Counted from the stretch's first letter, positions 44,991 to 54,556 are shown. The stretch is DNA of 64,000 bases from Rhizobium acidisoli (GCF_002531755.2 NZ_CP035002.1:248001-312000), one strand, 5' to 3'. Numbers and translations: made by a program. The notes: a model not told the origin generated them from the letters alone.

Positions 44991-46367
44991 TCAGCCTTTC
45001 AGGGCCGCGCGTACATCGGGGTCGGCCAAGGTGTCATCAAGCGTTTTGCGCGTGCGCTCGATGATAGCGTCAATGTCGGCGTCGGTGCAGCAGAGCGGTG
45101 GCGCATAGCCGAGGACACCGTTGGCGAAGGCACGGATGACCAGGCCGTTTTCCCAGGCGCGGTCGAAGACCCGGCGCGCCGGCTCGGCGGCTGCCGGCAA
45201 CGGCGTTTTCTTTTCCTTGTCGACCACCAGTTCGACGGCGGCCAGCATGCCGCGGCCGCGCACGTCGCCGACGAGCGGATGGTCCTTCAGGCTTTCAAGC
45301 CCTTGCATCAGCCTTGCACCGGCTTTCCGGCCGTTCTCCAGGAGGCCGGTTTCGTAGAGGTTCAGCACTTCGAGACCGACGGCGGCGCTGACGGGATGGG
45401 CCGAATAGGTATAACCGTGTCCGATGGCTGCGCCTCCGGCGCCATCCGCGATAGCCTGGTAGACATGGTCGGCCATGAAGACCGCGCCCATCGGCACATA
45501 GCCGGAGGTCAGACCCTTTGCCGTGGTGATGAAGTCAGGGACGATCTCGTCGTCTTCGCATGCAAAGAGCGGCCCGGTGCGGCCGAAAGCGGTGATGACT
45601 TCGTCGGCGACAAAGAGGATTCCGAGCTCGCTGCAGAGCGTGCGCATCGCCTTCATCCAGCCCTTCGGCGGCACCAGCACGCCGCCCGAACCCTGGATGG
45701 GTTCGGCATAAAAGGCGGCGACGCGCTCGGGGCCAATCTCTTCGACCTTGCGCCGCAGTGCCGCCAGGGAGGCATTGATGATGGCCTGCGGATACTCACC
45801 CACCGGGTTGCGGTAGGCGTAGTGCGAAGGGATCTTATGCTGCCAATCGAAGGGAATGCCGAAGCCGGCGTGGAACAGCGGAAGCGCCGTCAGTCCCGCC
45901 CCGACGGTCGATGAACCGTGATAGCCTTGCTCGATGGAGATGAACTGGTCGCGCTGCGGCTGGCCGCGGGCGATCCAGTAATAGCGGATGAACCGGATCG
46001 TGCTGTCGACGGCATCGGATCCGCCCAGGGTGAAGTAAACATGGTTGAGATCGCCCGGCGCCCGTTCGGCCAATGCCGCGGCAAGCCGGATCGCCGGTTC
46101 CGACCCGAGGCCGAAATAGGTGGTAGCATAGGGCAGTTCGCGCATCTGCCGGGCCGCCGCCTCGACGATCGATTCATGACCGTAACCGGCATTGACGCAC
46201 CACAGGCCGGCGAAGCCATCGACCAACTGTTTGCCCGAAGCATCGGTCACCGTCGCCCCTTTGGCCGAAGCGAGCACGCGCACACCGAGCTTTTCGTGGT
46301 TGCGGTAGGAGGCGACGGGGTGCACGAGATGGGCGCGGTCGAGTTCGACAAGGGAATTGCTGTACAT
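44991..46367 (-). CDS. Class III PLP-dependent aminotransferase
   Basis: This 458-residue enzyme has the class III fold. Motifs are VDGFAGLWCVNAGYGHESIV near the start, GGSDAVDSTIRFIRYYW, the acidic FVADEVITAFGRTG and the PLP-binding Lys in TTAKGLTSGYVPMG. The length and the HPVASYRNHEKLG start fit the omega-aminotransferases that act on diamines, beta-alanine or 4-aminobutyrate with pyruvate. The semialdehyde dehydrogenase gene 3.6 kb away could take its product. The gene is followed upstream, 13 bp away, by a GNAT gene in the same operon. Confidence 0.9.
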   Translation of the reverse strand: MYSNSLVELDRAHLVHPVASYRNHEKLGVRVLASAKGATVTDASGKQLVDGFAGLWCVNAGYGHESIVEAAARQMRELPYATTYFGLGSEPAIRLAAALAERAPGDLNHVYFTLGGSDAVDSTIRFIRYYWIARGQPQRDQFISIEQGYHGSSTVGAGLTALPLFHAGFGIPFDWQHKIPSHYAYRNPVGEYPQAIINASLAALRRKVEEIGPERVAAFYAEPIQGSGGVLVPPKGWMKAMRTLCSELGILFVADEVITAFGRTGPLFACEDDEIVPDFITTAKGLTSGYVPMGAVFMADHVYQAIADGAGGAAIGHGYTYSAHPVSAAVGLEVLNLYETGLLENGRKAGARLMQGLESLKDHPLVGDVRGRGMLAAVELVVDKEKKTPLPAAAEPARRVFDRAWENGLVIRAFANGVLGYAPPLCCTDADIDAIIERTRKTLDDTLADPDVRAALKG

Positions 46368-46380
46368 GATGCTCTCCGGA

Positions 46381-47214
46381 TCAGCCGAGCGCCTGGCTGG
46401 CGAGGGCGAAGATGGTGGCGACGGAATCGGCGGCGGGGATCGTTGGCTTCATCATGGCGATGCCGCCGCCGACATGGGCGAAGCCCTGTTCGGCCAGCCA
46501 GTCGGATAGGCCGGCGGCAGCCGTGGTATCGACCCTGAGGAACACGCCGGGGCGCAGTGCGATGAAATGCGTGACGAGCGCTTTGGCGTCCTCGACGTTG
46601 CCGGCAATGACGGGGCCGATGACTTCGCCCCGACCGAAGCTGCGAAGGACGGCAAAACCGGCGACGCGTCCGTTGCGGCGGAGCACGGCCAGTTCACCGA
46701 CCTTGGCAAGATATGCGATCAGATCGGCGCGATTGGCGCCGAGGGCCTGTCGATCGAGTTCGGTGATCGCGGAGAAATCGGTCGTTGCGGCGGCTGACGT
46801 CGCCGTCGGCGCGTCGCATTCTGCTGCGATGCCTTGATGCTGCAGAATTCGGCCGGTCTGGCGGAAGCCGAGCTTCTCGTAGAGGGGAAGGCCATCGGCG
46901 GTCGCCACAAGACGGAGTGGGCGATCGCCGGCAAGCTCCATTGCGGCCTGCATGAGCTTGCGGCCGAGACCGCGGCCGCGCATGGCTTCATCGACGATGA
47001 CCATGTTGATCGTGGCGCAGTCTTGCTTGTAGGGGGTGACAAGCACGGTGCCCACCACCCGGTCGCCCTCGATGGCAACGACGCCCTCGCTCAAGGCATG
47101 CGCCATCTCCCAGTCTTCAGGCCGATGCGGCCAGCCCGCCTGCCGCGACAGCGTGAGGGCGGCACCCAGGTGTTCGCTGCCGAACGCGGCAAAGTCGATC
47201 TGGCTTGTCTGCAT
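46381..47214 (-). CDS. GNAT family N-acetyltransferase with two GNAT-like halves
   Basis: This 277-residue protein has an N-terminal GNAT domain with the acetyl-CoA loop EAMRGRGLGRKLMQ (about residues 77-90) and a weaker second half. The start pattern RQAGWPHRPEDWEMA is shared with the gene at 59642, a paralogue. It is the first gene of the operon with the aminotransferase. It may acetylate the amino substrate or an intermediate; the specific substrate is unknown. Confidence 0.85.
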   Translation of the reverse strand: MQTSQIDFAAFGSEHLGAALTLSRQAGWPHRPEDWEMAHALSEGVVAIEGDRVVGTVLVTPYKQDCATINMVIVDEAMRGRGLGRKLMQAAMELAGDRPLRLVATADGLPLYEKLGFRQTGRILQHQGIAAECDAPTATSAAATTDFSAITELDRQALGANRADLIAYLAKVGELAVLRRNGRVAGFAVLRSFGRGEVIGPVIAGNVEDAKALVTHFIALRPGVFLRVDTTAAAGLSDWLAEQGFAHVGGGIAMMKPTIPAADSVATIFALASQALG

Positions 47215-47620
47215 GACACTTCCTTCGTTTCCTATCTGGGAGTGTGAAGGAGTGGGGGTTGGCTAATCGTCTGAAGGCCACGCCCTGTGCAGTATCTTAT
47301 CGTTTTCCCTTTGTCGCCCGCCGCATCTTATGCTGGCATGTGGGCGTCACCGGCCGGGTGGCGGGCAACATTCGCTGCACCCGGGCAGGCGAACGAGTGC
47401 GGCGAGCCGATCAAATCGAGAAGTATAAGAGAGGGCGACATAGCCATCCTGCCCGTCGTTCAGCCGCCGCCAGCGGGCGGGGCATTCACAAGCATCTGCC
47501 AAAGCCGCCTTTCGATACGAAATAATCTGCTTCGATCGCTCACGCATTCAGGCGAGCCGGAGGGCGGGCCGCGTCTATCATGACGTCAAATCCCCGGTCC
47601 ACCCTCCAAAGGATATGCCT
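47215..47620. other. Intergenic region without a recognised gene
   Basis: This 406 bp stretch lies between the divergent GNAT and dehalogenase-type genes and must carry promoters for both. The open frames in it lack family motifs and good starts. An AAAGGA ribosome binding site for the dehalogenase gene is at 47608-47613. I see no clear operator or RNA gene. Confidence 0.5.
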
Positions 47621-48289
47621 ATGACCCTCTTGCGTCCGAAATACATCACCTTCGACTGCTACGGCACGCTGACCAATTTCCAGATGGCGGAGGCGGCCCG
47701 CGACCTTTACGGCGCCCAGCTCGACGAGCCCCGCATGGCCGAGTTCGTCCGCGACTTCGCCGCCTATCGCCTCGACGAAGTTCTGGGCGACTGGAAGCCC
47801 TATGCCGAGGTAGTTCACAATTCGATCGAGCGCAGTTGCAAACGTAACGGGATCAAGTTCAGGGACGAAGACGCCCGCATGGTCTATGAGCGAGTACCGA
47901 CTTGGGGGCCGCATGCCGACGTGCCGGCTGGCCTTGCGAAGGTCGCCAAGGAGATCCCGCTGGTGATCCTGTCGAACGCGATGAATTCGCAGATCATGTC
48001 GAATGTCGAAAAGCTCGGGGCGCCCTTCCATGCGGTCTATACAGCCGAACAGGCACAGGCCTACAAGCCGCGCCTGCAGGCCTTTGAATATATGTTCGAC
48101 ATGCTCGGCTGCGCGCCTGAGGATGTTGTGCACTGCTCCTCGTCGTTCCGCTACGACCATATGTCGGCTAACGATATCGGCATCAAGAACAAGGTGTGGG
48201 TGAACCGCCGCCATGAACCCGCCAACCCGTTCTATGGCTATGTCGAAATCCCGGACATCTCCGGCCTGCCCGGTATTTTTGGTCTCTGA
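47621..48289 (+). CDS. Haloacid dehalogenase type II family hydrolase
   Basis: This 222-residue protein has the HAD nucleophile motif ITFDCYGTLTNF near the N-terminus. The cap region follows, then motif II (VILSNAMNSQI), the Lys motif (AYKPRLQAFEYM) and a C-terminal acidic loop (DHMSANDIGIKN). These place it with L-2-haloacid dehalogenase-like proteins. Many relatives act on phosphates instead. The ATG at 47621 is preferred over 47615 because of the ribosome binding site spacing. It stands alone between two minus-strand genes. Confidence 0.88.
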   Translation: MTLLRPKYITFDCYGTLTNFQMAEAARDLYGAQLDEPRMAEFVRDFAAYRLDEVLGDWKPYAEVVHNSIERSCKRNGIKFRDEDARMVYERVPTWGPHADVPAGLAKVAKEIPLVILSNAMNSQIMSNVEKLGAPFHAVYTAEQAQAYKPRLQAFEYMFDMLGCAPEDVVHCSSSFRYDHMSANDIGIKNKVWVNRRHEPANPFYGYVEIPDISGLPGIFGL

Positions 48290-48303
48290 ATTGAATGAGG
48301 GAA

Positions 48304-48336
48304 AGCGCGGGCGTGTTCGCCCGCCCGCGCGTTTTT
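48304..48336 (+). terminator. Intrinsic terminator after the HAD hydrolase gene
   Basis: A very GC-rich inverted repeat (GCGCGGGCG with its complement) ends in GTTTTTG, 15 bp after the stop codon. It has the stem and T-run expected of a Rho-independent terminator for the rightward gene. Confidence 0.75.
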
Positions 48337-48533
48337 GAAGTGGTCCGCCGTGCTCGCGGAGCAGCAGGCAATTCCAGCGGCAGCGAGCCGCAATGGATTG
48401 CCCCCCGCGCGCCTTAAGCCTGCTTAACGGCTTCTCCGAGCAAGCGAACATTCCAGAGACTCAGAGCTTGAGGGTGCCTGCCGCCGGATCGAGCGAAGCC
48501 GAAGGATTGCCCGTCCGTGTATCGCGATGGCTG

Positions 48534-48564
48534 TGAAAAAATGGCGCACGCGGGTGCGCCACAT
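48534..48564 (-). terminator. Intrinsic terminator of the gabD-like gene
   Basis: On the minus strand GGCGCA pairs with TGCGCC around a 6-base loop, followed by ATTTTTTC. It lies 24 bp beyond the gabD stop codon and should end that transcript. Confidence 0.75.
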
Positions 48565-48587
48565 TGCATCTCGTAATCGCTTCCGGC

Positions 48588-50045
48588 TCAGCTCAGCCCG
48601 CCGATGTGGAAGCTCTTCATCTCGAGATATTCCTCGATGCCAACTTGCGCCCCCTCGCGGCCGAGGCCGGACTGCTTGACGCCGCCGAAGGGGGCGACTT
48701 CGGTGGAGATTGCGCCGGTATTGAGCCCGATCATGCCGAACTCGAGAGCTTCGCCGACACGCCAGGAGCGCTTCAGGTTTTCGGTGTAGAAATAAGCGGC
48801 GAGGCCAAACGGCGTGCCGTTGGCGATGGCGATCGCCTCGTCCTCCGTCTCGAAGCGGAAGAGCGGAGCAACCGGGCCGAAGGTTTCTTCGCTGGCAAGC
48901 AGCATGTCGGTCGTCGCGCCGGTCAGCATCATCGGCGCAGCATATTGCGAGCCTTCGGCTACGGAGCTGCCGCGCGCGGCGATCTTGGCGCCTCTGGCCA
49001 GCGCGTCGTCGACATGTCGGTTGATCTTCTCGATCGCCGCCATGTTGATCATCGGGCCGATGACATTGCCCGGCTCCGTGCCGGGGCCGACCTTCATGGC
49101 GTTGACGTGGGCGCCGAGCTTTTCGGCAAAGGCATCATACACTCCGGCCTGCACCAGGATGCGGTTGGCGCAGACGCAGGTCTGGCCGCCATTACGGAAC
49201 TTGGACAGGATTGCACCCTCGACCGCGAGATCGAGATCGGCGTCGTCGAAAACGATGAACGGCGCGTTGCCGCCGAGTTCAAGGGAGAGCCGCTTGACGC
49301 TGTCGGCGACGCCGCGCATCAGAAGCGAGCCGATCCGGGTCGAGCCGGTGAAGGAGATCTTGCGCACCGTCGCGTTTGCCATGAACTCGTTGCCGATCTC
49401 CGTCGGCATGCCGGTGACGATATTGATCACACCCGCCGGGATGCCGGCGCGCTGGGCAAGGACACCCATGGCGAGCGCCGAATAGGGGGTGAATTCCGAA
49501 GGCTTGACGACAACAGTACAGCCGGCCGCCAGGGCGGGCGCCACCTTTCGGGTGATCATGGCGATCGGGAAATTCCAAGGTGTCACGATGGCGCAGACGC
49601 CGACCGCTTCCTTGAGCACGACGATGCGGCGATCCGGCGTCGGCGAGGGAATGGTATGGCCGCCGATGCGGCGGGCTTCTTCGGCAAACCATTTGACGAA
49701 GGAAGCACCGTAACGGATTTCGGCGCGTGATTCATCGAGAGGCTTGCCCTGTTCAAGGGTGATGAGCAGCGCCAGATCTTCGAGATTTTCGATCATCAGC
49801 GCATACCAGCGCTCAAGCAGAGCTGCACGCTCGGCATGCGTCCTCTTCTTCCATGAGGTGAAAGCGGCCTGGGCTGCATCGATCGCCGCGCGGCTCTCGG
49901 CAGTTCCCATATCCGGAACGGTGCCGAGGTTCTCCTGGGTGGCGGGATTGACGACGTTCACCGTCTTGCCCGACGCCGCACGCGACCAGATCCCATCGAT
50001 CAGGCCGGCCTGCTGGAAAAGGTCTTTGTCGTTCAACTCGAGCAT
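48588..50045 (-). CDS. gabD: NAD(P)-dependent succinate-semialdehyde dehydrogenase
   Basis: This 485-residue aldehyde dehydrogenase has the catalytic Glu in LELGGNAPFIVFDDAD and the nucleophilic Cys in NGGQTCVCANR. The block IVTPWNFPIAMITRKVAPAL is typical of succinate and glutarate semialdehyde dehydrogenases. The C-terminal segment GMIGLNTGAISTEVAPFGG matches GabD. The ATG at 50045 begins the homology. It would oxidise the semialdehyde made by the aminotransferase at 45 kb. Copy A of a ~145 bp repeat lies in its upstream region. Confidence 0.92.
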   Translation of the reverse strand: MLELNDKDLFQQAGLIDGIWSRAASGKTVNVVNPATQENLGTVPDMGTAESRAAIDAAQAAFTSWKKRTHAERAALLERWYALMIENLEDLALLITLEQGKPLDESRAEIRYGASFVKWFAEEARRIGGHTIPSPTPDRRIVVLKEAVGVCAIVTPWNFPIAMITRKVAPALAAGCTVVVKPSEFTPYSALAMGVLAQRAGIPAGVINIVTGMPTEIGNEFMANATVRKISFTGSTRIGSLLMRGVADSVKRLSLELGGNAPFIVFDDADLDLAVEGAILSKFRNGGQTCVCANRILVQAGVYDAFAEKLGAHVNAMKVGPGTEPGNVIGPMINMAAIEKINRHVDDALARGAKIAARGSSVAEGSQYAAPMMLTGATTDMLLASEETFGPVAPLFRFETEDEAIAIANGTPFGLAAYFYTENLKRSWRVGEALEFGMIGLNTGAISTEVAPFGGVKQSGLGREGAQVGIEEYLEMKSFHIGGLS

Positions 50046-50139
50046 ATCGTTTCCTCTCTGACCATCAGTCGCTGGCTGCAAAAGCCATCGTGTTGCATGG
50101 ATTTCGTCTTGCGTCGTCATCGCTGGCCTCGACGTGTTC

Positions 50140-50154
50140 CTAGGCCAAGCCTAG
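50140..50154. promoter_or_regulatory. Candidate operator upstream of the gabD-like gene
   Basis: CTAGGCCAAGCCTAG is a 15 bp inverted repeat (CTAGGC/GCCTAG, 3-base centre), 95 bp upstream of the gabD-like start. It is a plausible site for a dimeric regulator. No second exact copy was noticed in the window. Confidence 0.35.
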
Positions 50155-50294
50155 CGAAACAAAGGAAGCAGCATGCATCGACTGCGGGGGGCGGCGCGGT
50201 GGAAAATAACGTTTTGGCCGACCTGACAGCCATCTTCGACCGTGGGTGCTTGGGCGCTTTGCGCCATCGGTCGCAGCATCAAAGCAAGAATGGG
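50150..50294. repeat. Diverged ~145 bp direct repeat, copy A (upstream of gabD)
   Basis: This stretch aligns with 52544-52688. AGCAGCATGCATCGAC (50167-50182) is identical, and CGCGGT and CGTTTT occur at the same offsets. CAAAGCAAGAAT (50280-50291) is identical and starts exactly 113 bp from the first block in both copies; CATCTT is offset by one base. Each copy lies about 120 bp before the start of a leftward gene, so it may be a duplicated promoter region. It encodes nothing recognisable. Confidence 0.75.
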
Positions 50295-50336
50295 ATCGTC
50301 ATTCCGGGCCGTCGGGGTAATGGCCAGATGAAACGA

Positions 50337-51308
50337 TTATTCAAAAACCTTGTATATCTCGGCAAGATCGCACAGGTCCCAGTTTCCTCCAGTCAAAACC
50401 GCACAGACCTTTTCATCCGGCCTGACTTTTATCGAGCCGGCGAGCAAGGCTCCGATACCGATCGACGCGGCCGGTTCAGTGATCAGCTTCGCATCTCTTG
50501 CCAGGCTACACATGCCTGCGATGATATCTTCGTCATCAACGAGGACGATCTCGTCTACATATTTTTCGATAATCGGATACGGGTTCTGACCTGGAACGCT
50601 TATTCTCAAGCCGTCGGCGACGGTATTCTTCAACGGCAACGAGGTGCGTTCCTTGTTGATCCGGCTATGAAAATACTTCGGTGTTAAGGCTGGCTCGGCA
50701 CCAACAACCCGCACCGAGGGTTTCGTTTCTTTGATGGCGGTGGCGATGCCTGAGATGAGCCCTCCGCCACCCACGGGCACGATTACCGCATCCACATCAT
50801 CCAAATCCTCCAGTATTTCGCATCCGATCGTGCCTTGGCCGGCCATGACCAGGGGATCCTCAAACCCGTGAATGGTCGCGTAGTTATTTTCCTCGGCGAT
50901 TTCATAGACCTTTTTCCATCTGGCAGCGGTATCACCGTCAAACAGAATGACTTCCGCGCCGAGCGCTCTCGTGTTGGCGATCTTGATTTTCGGCGTGGTG
51001 ACCGGGAGCACCAGGATCACTTTCACACCGAGCATCCTCGCCGCGTAGGAAAGCCCTTGGGCGTGGTTGCCCGAAGAACTGGCGATGACGCCGTTTGCAA
51101 TCTCTTCTCGCGGAAGCGAAAGCACCTTGTTGAGAGCGCCACGGATTTTGAACGCGCCGGTGATCTGCAGGGTCTCAGGTTTGAGGTAGAGCTGGCAGCC
51201 AACGGCCTTCTCGATTTTTTCCGCACGCAGCAGCGGCGTGTGCCTGATGTGGGGCTTAAGCCTTTCCTGGGCTTCGCGTATGTCCTGAATGGTTGGATGG
51301 TTGCGCAT
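50337..51308 (-). CDS. Threonine-dehydratase-like PLP enzyme (EutB/BhcB-like candidate)
   Basis: This 323-residue fold-type II PLP enzyme has the PLP Lys in ITGAFKIRGALN, the SSSGNHAQG loop and the phosphate-binding GGGGLISG. There is no C-terminal ACT or regulatory domain, so it is a catabolic dehydratase and not the biosynthetic IlvA. The ornithine-cyclodeaminase-like gene lies 138 bp upstream in the same direction. Such pairs occur in ectoine use (EutB/EutC) and in the beta-hydroxyaspartate pathway (BhcB/BhcD). Partner genes of either route are missing here, so the substrate is open. The sequence is visibly less GC-rich than its neighbours. Confidence 0.85.
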   Translation of the reverse strand: MRNHPTIQDIREAQERLKPHIRHTPLLRAEKIEKAVGCQLYLKPETLQITGAFKIRGALNKVLSLPREEIANGVIASSSGNHAQGLSYAARMLGVKVILVLPVTTPKIKIANTRALGAEVILFDGDTAARWKKVYEIAEENNYATIHGFEDPLVMAGQGTIGCEILEDLDDVDAVIVPVGGGGLISGIATAIKETKPSVRVVGAEPALTPKYFHSRINKERTSLPLKNTVADGLRISVPGQNPYPIIEKYVDEIVLVDDEDIIAGMCSLARDAKLITEPAASIGIGALLAGSIKVRPDEKVCAVLTGGNWDLCDLAEIYKVFE

Positions 51309-51446
51309 GGTGCTCCTCGGCGTTCCGCTTGCAGGCCGCCATTCTTCTGAACATGGGTGCAGAGCGCTGATCGATGGTTGTTTGATATTGTGCGCCAAGC
51401 CTTGGATCGGCTCACAAGGCGACTGGAAGAGCGCACGACCCGCAGG

Positions 51447-52442
51447 TCATGATTTGAAGAATTCAAAGAACGTTCCGACGCCCCTATCTATTGCGTTCTG
51501 GTAAATCCTGCTCGCTGCAACATTGTCTTGGATAGCCATTCCCGTGGAGTCAAAAATGGTAACCTCATGATCGTTTTCTCTGCCCGGTTTTTTGCCCACC
51601 AAAATCTCGCCGATCTCTCCATGAATGTCGTCTTTGGCGATAATTTTTTTATTCAGCGGATGCCAGGTCTCACCCTTCTCGGCACACTGCGCCATTGAAT
51701 CGACGACCACCTTGGCGTTCCTGAATATCTCCGGGTCCAGTTCCTGTTTGCCCTGCTGATCGGTACCGATGGCCACGATGTGCGTGCCAGCTTTGACCCA
51801 ATCCGCTTCCACAAGCGAGCCTTTCCCGCGGGTCGTCGTAACCAGGATATCGGCCTGCTCAACGGCCTCCCTTTTGGAATTTGGCATGACGACGGGAATA
51901 CCGAACTCGGTCTCGATATCCCTCTTGTATCTGGCAAGCGTATCCGGATGACTATCCCAGGCGTGGACCTCTTCGATCGTCATGATCTCGTTGATTGCCC
52001 GGATCTGCATTCTCGCCTGGTTTCCTGTGCCGATCGAAGCGACTGTCCTGGCGTTTTTCCGTGCCAATGCTTTCACGGAAACAGCTCCAGCGGCTCCGGT
52101 TCTGAGGCCGGTGATCAGGCTTCCGTCCATGACGCAGGTCAGCGCGCAGCTTCTGGCATCGAACAGGAGGATCGTGCCCATGCCGCTAGGCACCCCATGT
52201 GCGGTCGGGTTGTCGATGAAACCTCCGGAAGACGCCTTCATGGAAATCACTTCATTCGCTTTGTTATAGCCAAGCTTGAAGTCCACTTCCCCACGAGGTG
52301 ACGGGAGATGTATCCCAATATAACCGGGCTGCAGCACCTGATCGCTGTTGAAAGCTTTGTACGCTTCTTCCACTGCACCAATGACTTCGTGCATACAGAT
52401 CAGCCCGTCTACTTCTTCTTTTGTAAGCAGGAGCGTTTTCAT
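51447..52442 (-). CDS. Ornithine cyclodeaminase/mu-crystallin family protein (EutC/BhcD-like candidate)
   Basis: This 331-residue protein has the NAD-binding loop [19 protein letters not shown] and the substrate region [19 protein letters not shown]. Family members include ornithine cyclodeaminase, alanine dehydrogenase, imine reductases, EutC and the iminosuccinate reductase BhcD. Paired with a dehydratase-like gene, it may reduce or deaminate an imino or amino acid. The ATG at 52442 begins the homology. Base composition is lower in GC than the flanks (for example an A/T-rich stretch near 51640), which suggests transfer together with its neighbour. Copy B of the repeat lies upstream. Confidence 0.87.
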   Translation of the reverse strand: MKTLLLTKEEVDGLICMHEVIGAVEEAYKAFNSDQVLQPGYIGIHLPSPRGEVDFKLGYNKANEVISMKASSGGFIDNPTAHGVPSGMGTILLFDARSCALTCVMDGSLITGLRTGAAGAVSVKALARKNARTVASIGTGNQARMQIRAINEIMTIEEVHAWDSHPDTLARYKRDIETEFGIPVVMPNSKREAVEQADILVTTTRGKGSLVEADWVKAGTHIVAIGTDQQGKQELDPEIFRNAKVVVDSMAQCAEKGETWHPLNKKIIAKDDIHGEIGEILVGKKPGRENDHEVTIFDSTGMAIQDNVAASRIYQNAIDRGVGTFFEFFKS

Positions 52443-52543
52443 GATCGCTATCTCTCGAGCTGGAGCATACCTGGCGGTGTTATTGCGGCCGTTATGATGC
52501 ATGCCGTATTGGTGCCGCTATAGGTGCCCACGGTATATTTAAA

Positions 52544-52688
52544 TTTAGTGGAACGGGAAAAGCAGCATGCATCGACGGTCCCCGCCAGCGCGGTCGGAGA
52601 TACCGTTTTCCGCATCTCAACAGCACATCTTGTTTTTGCAGCTTCGGCGGCCGACTGTCGCCGGGAACACTCACAAAGCAAGAATTGT
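52544..52688. repeat. Diverged ~145 bp direct repeat, copy B (upstream of the cyclodeaminase-like gene)
   Basis: This is the partner of the copy at 50150-50294, in the same orientation. The identical blocks are AGCAGCATGCATCGAC at 52561 and CAAAGCAAGAAT at 52674. It starts about 120 bp before the ATG of the cyclodeaminase-like gene. The two copies bracket the dehydratase/cyclodeaminase pair. Confidence 0.75.
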
Positions 52689-52762
52689 AGAAACACTCGT
52701 GGCATCGATTTCCAGCTCCACGCACAGGCACTTCGCACCGGGTTTATTGATGTGTGCGAGTA

Positions 52763-52990
52763 TCAGCGGCTGGCGCGGCAGAGGGCGATGCAGTCCTGCA
52801 TCCTGTAGGTCCGGATGACAGCCGGCATGAACCAGGGATTGCCGGTGTAGAGCGGAATGGAAGACCGCGGCCGCAATTCTGGGCTCTTCCATCTCGCTCG
52901 CTCTGCATCTGTTATTTCGTCATGTCGACTATTGAGCGAAACCTCGAGGGTGCCGTCGGTAATGCCAAATCCATCGGGGATGGCGCCGCG
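52763..52990 (-). pseudogene. C-terminal remnant of a second FAD-dependent oxidoreductase
   Basis: The minus-strand frame ending at 52763 reads IPLYTGNPWFMPAVIRTYRM. This closely matches the end of the FAD oxidoreductase at 54557 (MHTGNPWFLPIVGTYYRM). Upstream codons (for example GITDGTLEVSLNSRHDE) are open to about 52990 but are not clearly homologous, and no start or FAD domain is present. The rest was probably lost in a rearrangement, leaving this tail between the aldehyde dehydrogenase gene and repeat copy B. Confidence 0.6.
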
Positions 52991-52998
52991 GCGTGATG

Positions 52999-54453
52999 CT
53001 AAAAGTAGCCAAGGATGGATTTGACCTCGAGGTATTCCAGCATGCCCTCGATGCCGAATTCGCGTCCATTTCCAGATTGTTTGAAGCCGCCAAAAGGTGC
53101 GTGTGGATCCCAGGCCGGATAGTTGAGATGCACTTGACCGCAGCGGATCCGTGACGCGACGTTCTTGACGACCTCTATATCCTTGCCCTGTACATGCGCA
53201 CCCAGGCCGTAGACGGTATGGTTGGCGATGGCGATGGCTTCCTCCACCGTGTCGTAGGGGATGAGGCAGAGAACGGGGCCGAAGATCTCCTCCTGGGCGA
53301 TGCGCATATCCGTGCGCACCTGCGAGAAAATCGTCGGTTTAACGTAGAACCCGGCATTCAGACCGGCCGGACGCCCCTCGCCGCCGGTAACGAGCGTCGC
53401 GCCTTCGGCAATCCCGACACCGATCATGGTCTGGATCCGATCGAACTGGGCGCGGTTGGCGATCGCGCCATGAGTGCTGGCTTCTGAAAGAGGATCACCG
53501 ACCACGATCTCATCTGCGGCTCTCCTTGCGATGGACTCGCTGTCGGACAGCAGCGCGCGCGGCGCGATCATCCGTGTCGGCGCGCTGCATGATTGGCCGA
53601 GATTGCGGAAGGCAGCCGCTACGCCCAGGGAAACGGCGCGGTCGAGATCGGCGTCCGGCAGGATCACGTTCGGCGACTTGCCGCCAAGCTCCTGCGCGAC
53701 GCGCTTGACGGTCGGTGCGGCGGCCTGGGCCACGGCGATACCGGCGCGGGTAGAGCCGGTAATCGAAATCATGTCGACATCCGGATGGGACGCAAGAGCC
53801 GAACCGACGCAGGGGCCATCACCATTGACGAGGTTGAAGACGCCGTTGGGGAAGCCTGCCTCCTCGATCGTCTCTGCAAACAGCAGCGCGCCGAGAGGCG
53901 AAAGCTCGCTGGGCTTCAGCACGACCGTGCAGCCCGCGGCGAGTGCCGGCGAAACTTTGGCGGTGATCTGGTAGAGCGGCCAGTTCCACGGGGTGATCAG
54001 TGCGCAGACGCCGATCGGTTCGTGGGTGACGGCGGTGTGGCCGCGCTGCTTGACAAAGGGGAAGGCCTCCAGGAGATCGCGGGCGACCTTGACATGGGCG
54101 ATCGCCAGCGGCACCTGCGCGCTGCGTGCATATCCGATCGCCGCGCCCATTTCGAGGCTCAGGCACTGCGCGAACAGTTCGCTGCGCGCTTCGAGCAGCG
54201 CCTGCAGGCGATCGAGCAGATCCGCGCGGCATTCCGGCGTGGTCCGGCTCCAGGTGGCGAAGGCCCGCCGGGCGGCGGAAACCGCAGCGTCGACATCCTC
54301 GCCGTTGCCCAGCGCAAACTGGGTCACCGTCTCTTCCGTGGCAGGATTGACCACGACACCCTTGGCGCTGCCCCTCGGTTCGAGCCATCGACCGTCGATG
54401 AAGAACTTGTCCAGACGACCGTTGCGGGACAGATGTTCGAGAGGCGTGATCAT
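52999..54453 (-). CDS. NAD(P)-dependent aldehyde dehydrogenase
   Basis: This 484-residue aldehyde dehydrogenase has the Glu motif AQELGGKSPNVIL and the catalytic Cys in NLGQSCSAPTRM. The cofactor region is ALITPWNWPLYQITAKVSPA. It is distinct from the gabD-like enzyme; the sequence fits the broad betaine/aminobutyraldehyde dehydrogenase-like group. It lies downstream of the frameshifted FAD oxidoreductase on the same strand. An amine oxidised to an aldehyde and then to an acid is a sensible pathway. Confidence 0.9.
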   Translation of the reverse strand: MITPLEHLSRNGRLDKFFIDGRWLEPRGSAKGVVVNPATEETVTQFALGNGEDVDAAVSAARRAFATWSRTTPECRADLLDRLQALLEARSELFAQCLSLEMGAAIGYARSAQVPLAIAHVKVARDLLEAFPFVKQRGHTAVTHEPIGVCALITPWNWPLYQITAKVSPALAAGCTVVLKPSELSPLGALLFAETIEEAGFPNGVFNLVNGDGPCVGSALASHPDVDMISITGSTRAGIAVAQAAAPTVKRVAQELGGKSPNVILPDADLDRAVSLGVAAAFRNLGQSCSAPTRMIAPRALLSDSESIARRAADEIVVGDPLSEASTHGAIANRAQFDRIQTMIGVGIAEGATLVTGGEGRPAGLNAGFYVKPTIFSQVRTDMRIAQEEIFGPVLCLIPYDTVEEAIAIANHTVYGLGAHVQGKDIEVVKNVASRIRCGQVHLNYPAWDPHAPFGGFKQSGNGREFGIEGMLEYLEVKSILGYF

Positions 54454-54556
54454 TTAAGGGTCCTTCATGCGGCATTAGGCGCGGAGGATCGGTAGGGAAC
54501 GGGGGCCGTCCTGCGCGAGGCTGTCGAAGCCGCGACTAGCCCGGCGCTGGGATCGG

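Noticed and set aside
52448..52738. A 96-codon minus-strand frame covering repeat copy B
   Set aside because: The homologous region at copy A gives a similar peptide only around the conserved 16 bp block; the rest is unrelated, so DNA-level conservation explains it better than a protein.
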